Shown here one piece after another: positions 7,700-12,419 of a stretch of DNA of 12,419 nt (the first letter of the stretch is position 1; each line of letters begins with the position of its first letter). Source of the stretch: Pseudomonadota bacterium (GTDB lineage: Bacteria; Pseudomonadota; Alphaproteobacteria; Rhizobiales; Kaistiaceae); assembly GCA_023392225.1 (NCBI GenBank), contig JAEVZM010000281.1, positions 1 through 12,419 of the forward strand, in the 5' to 3' direction. A model generated the notes under the pieces. It was not told where the DNA came from. It searched no databases and worked only from the letters and a program-made list of their open reading frames with translations. Position numbers and translations under genes: made by a program.

Positions 7700-7719
7700 C
7701 CTGCGCCTCCCCGCGCAGG
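7700..7719 (-). other. perfect stem in the leader of the leftward operon
   Basis: CCTGCGC (7700-7706) and GCGCAGG (7713-7719) form a 7-bp stem with a six-base loop, GGGGAG on the transcribed strand. The predicted transcription start falls near 7716, so this is either a DNA operator at the start site or a leader hairpin just before the ribosome site. Confidence 0.35.
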
Positions 7720-7722
7720 ACG

Positions 7723-7750
7723 ACTATATTGAAACGTTATCACAAGGCAA
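7723..7750 (-). promoter_or_regulatory. sigma-70-like promoter of the leftward operon
   Basis: On the leftward strand the -35 box is TTGCCT (7745-7750), four of six consensus matches, and the -10 box is TATAGT (7723-7728), five of six. The spacer is 16 bases. Transcription would start about 33 bases before the TTG start of the first SDR. The spacer contains the palindromic core AACGTT within TGATAACGTTTCA, which resembles a LacI-family half-site pair but lacks full symmetry. A repressor at this position would block polymerase. Confidence 0.5.
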
Positions 7751-7889
7751 GCCGCGATGAACGGCAATTCCTCGGGGTGCCGGCAGGTCCGATGCAGTCC
7801 GCTCCGAGCGTCGCAAGCCCGGTTGCCCTGCCACTTCTCCCGTATAAGCGGCGATCCTGGAGCGGTTCGGCGCAGGTTAAGGCCGCCGG

Positions 7890-7907
7890 CAATGGCGCTT
7901 GCCATTG
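7890..7907. promoter_or_regulatory. perfect dyad, candidate operator for the rightward operon
   Basis: CAATGGC (7890-7896), four bases GCTT, and GCCATTG (7901-7907) form an exact 7+4+7 inverted repeat. It overlaps the candidate -35 box of the rightward promoter, where a dimeric repressor would act. No regulator gene is present in the window to name the family. Confidence 0.4.
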
Positions 7908-7927
7908 GCCTCGACCGGGGCTATGCA
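7899..7927 (+). promoter_or_regulatory. weak candidate promoter of the rightward operon
   Basis: TTGCCA (7899-7904, five of six consensus matches), a 17-base spacer and TATGCA (7922-7927, a poor -10 box). It would give a leader of roughly 55 bases before the ATG at 7989. The -10 match is weak, so it may need an activator or may be chance. Confidence 0.28.
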
Positions 7928-7988
7928 TGGAAACGATATTATTGGATGTGGCCGCTCGCGGTCAATCCTGGGGAGCTCCGGTTCGTCC

Positions 7989-9047
7989 ATGACAAATCCG
8001 CGGATCGCCGTCATTCCGGGCGATGGAATCGGCAGGGAAGTGGTTCCCGAGGGTATGCGCGTCGTCGACGCCGCCGGTCGCAAGTGGGGCTTCTCGATCG
8101 ACTGGGACAGCTTCGACTGGAGCTGCGAGTACTACGACCGCCACGGCCGGATGATGCCGGAGGACGGGCTGGCGCAGATCGCCGGCCACGACGCGATCTT
8201 CCTCGGCGCCATTGGCTGGCCCAACGTGCCCGACCCGGTGTCGCTTTGGACGCTGCTGATGCCGATCCGGCGCGACTTCCAGCAATACGCCAATGTCCGC
8301 CCGGTCCGACTGTTCGACGGCGTGCCGTCGCCGCTCGCCGGCAAGGCGCCGGGCAGCATCGACATGCTGATCATCCGCGAGAACAACGAGGGTGAGTATT
8401 CCGAGATCGGCGGCCGGCTCTACAAGGGGACCGACTACGAGCTCGCGCTCCAGGAATCGATCTTCACCCGCTTCGGCGTCGACCGGATCATGCGTTACGC
8501 CTTCGCCCGCGCCGCCGAGCGGCCGCGGAAGTCGGTGACCGCGGCGACCAAGTCGAACGGCATCATCCACACCCTGCCGTTCTGGGACGAGCGCTTCAAG
8601 GCGATCGCGGCCGAGAACCCCGGCATCGCCACGTCGCAGTACCATATCGACATCCTGACCGCGCATTTCGTGCTGCGGCCGGAGCGCTTCGACGTGGTGG
8701 TGGCGAGCAACCTGTTCGGCGACATCCTGTCCGATCTCGGACCGGCGGTGGCCGGCACGATCGGCATCGCGCCGTCGGGCAACATCAACCCGGAGCGGCG
8801 CTTCCCCTCGATGTTCGAGCCGGTGCACGGCTCGGCCCCCGACATCGCGGGCAAGAACATCGCCAACCCCATCGGCCAGATCTGGTCGGGAGCGATGATG
8901 CTCGAGCATCTCGGCCACAAGGATGCTGCCGACGGCATCGTCGCCGCCATCGAGCGGGTTTTGGCGAGCCGCGCCGTGCTGACCCCGGACATGGGCGGCA
9001 CCGCTTCGACGCAGAGCGTGGGCGAGGCGATCGCGGCGGCGCTCTGA
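7989..9047 (+). CDS. tartrate/D-malate dehydrogenase-like beta-decarboxylating dehydrogenase
   Basis: A 352-residue enzyme of the isocitrate/isopropylmalate dehydrogenase family, which oxidises a 2-hydroxy acid with NAD and a metal and usually decarboxylates it. Seen: IPGDGIGREV (9-18), the substrate arginines Arg94, Arg104 and Arg130, ENNEGEYSEIGGR (131-143), Tyr137, Lys188 (ATKSNG), the metal aspartates Asp221, Asp245 and Asp249 (SNLFGDILSDL), and FEPVHGSAPDIAGK (276-289). The segments FDWSCEYY and ENNEGEYSEIGG resemble the tartrate dehydrogenase/D-malate dehydrogenase branch (TtuC, DmlA) more than LeuB or Icd. The ATG at 7989 is chosen because homology begins there. Its ribosome site is weak, GGGAG about 13 bases upstream. 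It is the first gene of the rightward operon. The substrate may be a sugar-derived hydroxydiacid rather than tartrate. Confidence 0.85.
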   Translation: MTNPRIAVIPGDGIGREVVPEGMRVVDAAGRKWGFSIDWDSFDWSCEYYDRHGRMMPEDGLAQIAGHDAIFLGAIGWPNVPDPVSLWTLLMPIRRDFQQYANVRPVRLFDGVPSPLAGKAPGSIDMLIIRENNEGEYSEIGGRLYKGTDYELALQESIFTRFGVDRIMRYAFARAAERPRKSVTAATKSNGIIHTLPFWDERFKAIAAENPGIATSQYHIDILTAHFVLRPERFDVVVASNLFGDILSDLGPAVAGTIGIAPSGNINPERRFPSMFEPVHGSAPDIAGKNIANPIGQIWSGAMMLEHLGHKDAADGIVAAIERVLASRAVLTPDMGGTASTQSVGEAIAAAL

Positions 9048-9100
9048 GGACGCGGAGACCCGGTGCCGGGGAGGGCATCGGGCGACGAGGGAGGAAGACC

Positions 9101-9970
9101 GTGGCGGCGATCCCGTTCATCGACACGCATTTCCATCTGCACACGCTGCTCCACCCGACGCTGCGCTACGGCTGGCTCGACCGCGACGCCATCCACCCGG
9201 TGCTGGGGCCGATCTATTCGATCAAGCCGCCGCAATACGACATCGAGGACTACATCGCCGAGATCCGGTTCTCGAACGTACCAAAGGCGATCCATGTCCA
9301 GGCCGCGGTCGGCACGCCCGATCCGGTCGAGGAGACCGCCTGGCTGCAGGCGATGGCGGACCGCGTCGGTTATCCGCACGGCATCGTTGCCGAGGTCCAT
9401 CTCGCCGAGCCCGACGCCGAGGCGGTGATCGAGCGACACCTCCAGTACCTCAACGTTCGCGGCGTCCGCGATTTCGGCCCCGGCGACTACCTGGCCAATC
9501 CCGACTGGCAGCGTGGCTTCCGCCTCCTCGGCAAGCACGGGCTGGTGTCCTGCGTCGACACCCGGCCGGAGCTGTCGGGCAAGCTCGCCGCGCTGGCGCG
9601 GAGCGCGCCGGAGGTGGCGGTCTGCGTCGATCACTGCGCCTTCCCGCAGAAGCGGGATGCCGACTACTTCCAGATGTGGCGGACGGCGATGCAGGAGCTC
9701 GCGGCGGTCCCCTCCATCCACATGAAGGTCTCCGGCCTCGGCATGTGCGACCCGCGCTGGACGGTGGAGAGCATCCGGCCGTGGGTGTTGTCGTCAATCG
9801 AGATCTTCGGGCCCGAGCGCATCGTCTTCGGCACCAACTGGCCGGTCGACCGCATGTTCTCGTCCTATCCGGACGTGATCAACGCCTATGCCGAGATCAT
9901 CGCCGGCTTCTCGCCCGACGAGCAGACCGCGATGTTCTCGCGGAACGCCGAGGCGATGTTCCGCATCTGA
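9101..9970 (+). CDS. amidohydrolase 2 family protein (COG3618-type), probable lactonase
   Basis: A 289-residue TIM-barrel metal hydrolase of the group that includes L-fucono-lactonase, L-rhamnono-lactonase and 2-pyrone-4,6-dicarboxylate lactonase. The N-terminal metal motif IDTHFHLH gives His10 and His12. VDHCAFP gives His178, HMKVSGL lies at 207-213, and FGTNWPVDR at 243-251 holds the late-barrel motif. The last motif has Asn246 where many amidohydrolases have a catalytic Asp; many COG3618 relatives also read N here. The GTG start at 9101 has GGAGG six bases upstream, 53 bases after the dehydrogenase stop. Together with the SMP-30 enzyme on the other strand the locus has two lactonase-type proteins of unrelated folds. 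Hydrolysis or decarboxylation of another cyclic ester or acid is possible. Confidence 0.82.
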   Translation: MAAIPFIDTHFHLHTLLHPTLRYGWLDRDAIHPVLGPIYSIKPPQYDIEDYIAEIRFSNVPKAIHVQAAVGTPDPVEETAWLQAMADRVGYPHGIVAEVHLAEPDAEAVIERHLQYLNVRGVRDFGPGDYLANPDWQRGFRLLGKHGLVSCVDTRPELSGKLAALARSAPEVAVCVDHCAFPQKRDADYFQMWRTAMQELAAVPSIHMKVSGLGMCDPRWTVESIRPWVLSSIEIFGPERIVFGTNWPVDRMFSSYPDVINAYAEIIAGFSPDEQTAMFSRNAEAMFRI

Positions 9971-9994
9971 CAGCGAAGTCGAGGGGAGGACGTC

Positions 9995-10495
9995 ATGACA
10001 GGCGATACGACCGGCGGTGCCACGGACGATTCCGGCGCGACGATCATGCACGCGCACCATGCCGGCATCAGCGTCGCCGACATCGATGCGGCGCTGCGCT
10101 TCTGGGAAGGCTTCCTCGGCCGTCCGGCGCGCTGGCGCACGGTGCTCGACAAGCCCTATCTCGGCACCATCGTGGGCTATCCGGGCATGGTGATGGACGC
10201 TGCCTTCGTCGATCTGCCCGGCGGCCTGGTGATCGAGCTCCTCCAGTACCGGACCGACGAAAAGACGCCCAATCCCGACGCCACCGCCAATCCCGGCAAC
10301 GTCCATATCTGCCTGCAGGTTGCGGATTGCCGCACCGCCTGGCAGCGGGCGGTCGACAACGGCGCGCGACCGGTCACGCCCGACGGGCCGGTCGAGATCA
10401 CCCACGGGCCGAACACCGGAGCGCGCGGCGCCTATCTCCGCATCCACGACGGCGTCACCCTCGAGGTGATCCAGCGGCCGCCAGGGGCTGCCTGA
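9995..10495 (+). CDS. VOC-family (glyoxalase/dioxygenase fold) metalloprotein
   Basis: A 166-residue protein with one complete vicinal-oxygen-chelate domain (about 18-162) made of two beta-alpha-beta-beta-beta modules. Likely metal ligands are His22 (HAHHAGISV), Glu81 (LVIELLQY), His104 (GNVHICLQV) and Glu157 (VTLEVIQR), one pair per module. The ISVADIDAALRFWEGFLG segment and four ligands resemble methylmalonyl-CoA epimerase and lactoylglutathione-lyase-like members, which move protons next to a carbonyl. The ATG at 9995 has GGGAGGA upstream. A later ATG at 10046 lies at the domain edge, so the first 17 residues form a short non-conserved tail. Its TGA shares one base with the next start. A role as epimerase or isomerase on a keto-sugar or hydroxyacid is a guess from context. 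Confidence 0.82.
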   Translation: MTGDTTGGATDDSGATIMHAHHAGISVADIDAALRFWEGFLGRPARWRTVLDKPYLGTIVGYPGMVMDAAFVDLPGGLVIELLQYRTDEKTPNPDATANPGNVHICLQVADCRTAWQRAVDNGARPVTPDGPVEITHGPNTGARGAYLRIHDGVTLEVIQRPPGAA

Positions 10496-10821
10496 TGATC
10501 AAGCGCGTCAGCCTGGTGCGGCGGAAGCCCGGCATGAGCCGCGAGGCGTTCCTCGCCCACTGGATGGGGCCGCATGCCGACATCGTCCGCAATCTCCCCG
10601 GCCTCCGCGGCCTCCGCTTCGGCGTGGTCACCCGCTGGCAGCCGGAGGAGGCGGCCTGGGACGGGGTCGGCGAGGTCTGGTTCGACAGCGTCGAGGCGGC
10701 CGAGGCGGCGTTCCGCGCCGAGCCGCATATCAGCCGGCTGATCGAGGATCGGAAGCTGTTTCTCGGCGATGCGCAGTGGTGCTTCGTCGAGGAGCACACC
10801 GTGGTGCCGCTGACAGGCTGA
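10495..10821 (+). CDS. EthD-like small protein (dimeric alpha+beta barrel)
   Basis: A 108-residue protein matching the EthD pattern: a leading strand IKRVSLVRRKPGMS, helix REAFLAHWMGPHADIV, the segment LPGLRGLRFGVV, then AEAAFRAEPHISRLIEDRK near 69-87. EthD proteins have a ferredoxin-like fold and pair into a barrel, and most have no proven reaction. The ATG at 10495 shares one base with the upstream TGA, and AGGGG lies eight bases before it. This means translational coupling to the VOC protein and suggests joint action. The same fold is used by L-rhamnose and L-fucose mutarotases, but the sequence looks like EthD and not like those families, so a mutarotase-like role here is speculation. Confidence 0.8.
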   Translation: MIKRVSLVRRKPGMSREAFLAHWMGPHADIVRNLPGLRGLRFGVVTRWQPEEAAWDGVGEVWFDSVEAAEAAFRAEPHISRLIEDRKLFLGDAQWCFVEEHTVVPLTG

Positions 10822-10859
10822 GGCGAGCGCGGCGAGACGGACGGGGAGAGGAGACGGGA

Positions 10860-11627
10860 ATGACGTGGTCTGTCGGGGCGGGACTCGAGGGCAAGGGGGT
10901 GGTGGTCGCGGGAGCCGCGGGCGGCATCGGGCGCGAGGTGGTGTCGGCCTTCGCCGAGGCCGGGGCGCGTGTTGCCGCGATCGACGTCAGCCAGGCGGCC
11001 GTCGATGACGTGGTCGCGGGGCTCCCGGGCGGACCGCACCTGGCGATCGGCATGGACCTGCGCAAGATCGATGCGCTCGAGCCGACGATCGAGCGGGTGG
11101 CCGAGACCTTCGGCCGTTTCGACGTGCTGGTCGAGGCGGCGGCGGTGCTGGTCCGCCGCGACAGCATCGACGAGGTGACCGAGGAGGACTGGGACTTCCA
11201 GCACGACGTCAACCTCAAGGCGGCGTTCTTCCTCGACCGGGCGGCGGCGCGCGTCATGCGCCGGCAGGGTCGCGGCGGCCGCATCATCAACTTCACCTCG
11301 CAGGGCTTCTGGAGCGGCGGCTATGGCGGCTCTGTCGCTTATGCGGCCACCAAGGGCGGCATCGTGTCGATGACCCGGGGCCTCGCGCGAAGCCTCGCCA
11401 AGGACAAGATCACCGTCAACGCGGTCTCGCCGGGGGCGGCCGATACCGCGATGATGCGCAGTGGCATGACCGAGGAGGGGCTGCAGGCGGTCGCCGCGCA
11501 GATTCCGCTCGGCTACATGGCGGCGCCGAGCGAGCTGGCAGGCACGGTGGTGTTCCTCGCCTCCGACCACGCGGGCTACATCACCGGCGCGACGATCAAC
11601 GTGAGCGGCGGCTGGCTGATGTACTGA
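10860..11627 (+). CDS. SDR-family oxidoreductase with atypical cofactor motifs
   Basis: A 255-residue SDR. The catalytic set is intact: Asn119 (VNLKAAFF), Ser147 (NFTSQG), Tyr161 and Lys165 (YAATK), then TVNAVSPGAADT (185-196). The cofactor motifs deviate: AGAAGGIG at 17-24 has Ala in place of the usual Thr, and the NNAG motif is replaced by EAAA (92-95). Asp42 after the second strand favours NAD. The ATG at 10860 has AGGAG six bases upstream, 38 bases after the EthD-like stop. It is followed by another SDR gene after 34 bases. A 2-keto-3-deoxy-acid or sugar-acid dehydrogenase is plausible from context, but SDR sequence alone does not name a substrate. Confidence 0.87.
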   Translation: MTWSVGAGLEGKGVVVAGAAGGIGREVVSAFAEAGARVAAIDVSQAAVDDVVAGLPGGPHLAIGMDLRKIDALEPTIERVAETFGRFDVLVEAAAVLVRRDSIDEVTEEDWDFQHDVNLKAAFFLDRAAARVMRRQGRGGRIINFTSQGFWSGGYGGSVAYAATKGGIVSMTRGLARSLAKDKITVNAVSPGAADTAMMRSGMTEEGLQAVAAQIPLGYMAAPSELAGTVVFLASDHAGYITGATINVSGGWLMY

Positions 11628-11661
11628 GGCCGGCCCGAATCGACCTCGGCGGAGATGGGAC

Positions 11662-12419
11662 ATGACCGGGAACGGGACATTCGAAGGCAAGGTCGCGGTC
11701 ATCACCGGGGCGGCCCGCGGCATCGGCGAGGCCATTGCGATCGCGCTGCGCGACGAGGGCGCGCAGGTATTCTCGATCGATCTCGGTGAGCCGGAGGCGC
11801 CGCAGGACGGCATCCGCTATCTCGGTGGCGATGTCGGCGACCCGGAGGCGATCGCCGCCGCCTTCGCCACGGTCGATGCCGAGGCCGGCCGCCTCGATGT
11901 GCTGGTCAACAATGCCGGCATCCAGCGCGTCGCCCTTGGCCACCGCATGGACTTCGCCGAGTGGAACGGGGTGATCGCCACCCACCTCAACGGCATGTTC
12001 CTCTGCGCCGGCGAGGCGATCCGGCGCATGCGCCCGCAGCGCAAGGGCGCGATCGTGTCGATCGCCTCGGTCGCCGGCATCGTCGGCATTCCCGGCCGGG
12101 GCCCCTACAGCGCGGCCAAGGCAGCGATCATGAGCCTCACCCGCGTGCTGGCGCTCGAGAATGCCACCGCCGACATCCGGGTCAATGCCGTCGCCCCCGG
12201 CTACACCCGCACCAAGCTGATCGACCAGGCGCTCAAGGACGGGTCGCTGCGCAGCGACTGGCAGCTCGAGCGCGTGCCGATGAAGCGCCTCGCCGAGCCG
12301 TCGGAGATCGCCGACGCGGTGCTGTTCCTCGCCAGCGACAAGGCGAGCTACGTTACCGGCCAGACCCTGGTGGTCGACGGCGGCTGGACCATCCAGGGCG
12401 TCCACCATGTGCCGGACTG
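11662..12419 (+). CDS. SDR-family oxidoreductase, 3'-partial at the window edge
   Basis: The first 252 residues of a classical SDR that runs off the window with no stop. The usual length is about 250-260, so little is missing. Complete motif set: TGAARGIG (15-22), Asp40 (FSIDLG, NAD preference), NNAG (83-86), Asn110, Ser136 (VSIASVAG), Tyr149 and Lys153 (YSAAK), VNAVAPGYT (174-182), and the C-terminal VTGQTLVVDGGWT (231-243). The ATG at 11662 has GGAGA just upstream at ordinary spacing. It is the second SDR gene in a row and the third in the window, and the only one with fully standard motifs throughout. It resembles gluconate or 2-keto-3-deoxy-aldonate dehydrogenases in general form, but the specific substrate is unknown. 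Confidence 0.88.
   Translation, partial: MTGNGTFEGKVAVITGAARGIGEAIAIALRDEGAQVFSIDLGEPEAPQDGIRYLGGDVGDPEAIAAAFATVDAEAGRLDVLVNNAGIQRVALGHRMDFAEWNGVIATHLNGMFLCAGEAIRRMRPQRKGAIVSIASVAGIVGIPGRGPYSAAKAAIMSLTRVLALENATADIRVNAVAPGYTRTKLIDQALKDGSLRSDWQLERVPMKRLAEPSEIADAVLFLASDKASYVTGQTLVVDGGWTIQGVHHVPD

Larger units (their letters stand above)
7684..7988. other. divergent control region, 305 bases without a gene
   Basis: This stretch separates the two divergent operons. Reading from left to right it holds the leader stem (7700-7719), the leftward promoter (7723-7750), about 140 bases in which no structure was recognised, the dyad CAATGGC/GCCATTG (7890-7907), a weak rightward promoter candidate (7899-7927), and a second copy of a GAAACG(A/T)TAT 10-mer (7930-7939; the first copy is at 7731-7740). 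It is visibly more AT-rich around 7723-7750 and 7922-7945 than the flanking genes. No small gene with a proper start was recognised. Confidence 0.6.

Noticed and set aside
7729..7744. A perfect LacI-type operator in the leftward promoter spacer
   Set aside because: Only the AACGTT core is symmetric; the outer bases do not pair, so a full operator is not claimed.
7684..7905. N-terminal extension of the first SDR to an ATG at 7905
   Set aside because: The extra residues resemble no SDR sequence and would cover the promoter and leader; the TTG at 7683 has a good ribosome site.
7899..7988. Extension of the tartrate-type dehydrogenase to an ATG at 7899
   Set aside because: The added 30 residues are not family-like, and the conserved IPGDGIG motif normally starts within about ten residues of the N-terminus.
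7962..8918. A 318-codon frame on the - strand across the start of the tartrate-type dehydrogenase gene
   Set aside because: It is antisense to a gene with all expected catalytic residues and has no ribosome site or recognisable domain.
1..12419. CRISPR arrays, insertion sequences, integrase sites, tRNA genes and riboswitches
   Set aside because: No regularly spaced repeats, transposase or integrase frames, tRNA-like cloverleaf or known riboswitch core was seen on reading both strands.
10860..12419. The two adjacent rightward SDR genes as a recent tandem duplication
   Set aside because: Their proteins differ in most positions outside the common SDR motifs, and one lacks the standard NNAG and Thr of the Gly motif, so they are old paralogs or independently recruited.

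Overview
The window is very GC-rich, uses GTG and TTG starts beside ATG, carries strong GGAGG ribosome sites, and is packed with sugar and carboxylic-acid catabolism genes. This suggests a chromosomal accessory region of an alphaproteobacterium (Rhizobiales- or Rhodospirillales-like). That is a judgement from style and content, not from a database search. No tRNA, rRNA, CRISPR array, insertion sequence or phage gene was seen.

Layout. At 1-912 (+) lies the C-terminal part of a 2-oxo acid dehydrogenase E2 subunit, probably the end of another operon entering from the left. After a 187-base convergent gap with a possible terminator hairpin, a leftward operon runs from 7683 down to 1100. In transcription order it encodes a short-chain dehydrogenase (SDR), an SMP-30/gluconolactonase-type lactonase, a mandelate racemase/enolase-superfamily dehydratase, and a CUT2 (ribose/xylose-type) sugar ABC importer as binding protein, permease and double ATPase. 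Hairpins lie on both sides of the binding-protein gene.

A 305-base divergent control region (7684-7988) holds a good sigma-70-like promoter for the leftward operon, a weaker candidate for the rightward one, two dyads and a repeated 10-mer. The rightward operon (7989 to beyond the right edge) encodes a tartrate/D-malate-type beta-decarboxylating dehydrogenase, a COG3618-type amidohydrolase (lactonase family), a VOC metalloprotein, an EthD-like small protein translationally coupled to it, and two more SDRs, the last cut by the window end.

How the genes may work together. Importer, sugar dehydrogenase, lactonase and acid-sugar dehydratase are the steps of a non-phosphorylative oxidative sugar pathway: sugar to lactone to aldonate to 2-keto-3-deoxy acid. 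The rightward genes add a second lactonase of a different fold, two more dehydrogenases and a decarboxylating dehydrogenase, as if for a second branch or the later steps. No aldolase, kinase or transcription regulator is present in the window, and the substrate cannot be read from sequence. A deoxy-sugar or uncommon sugar or sugar acid (L-fucose- or L-rhamnose-like) is the best guess.
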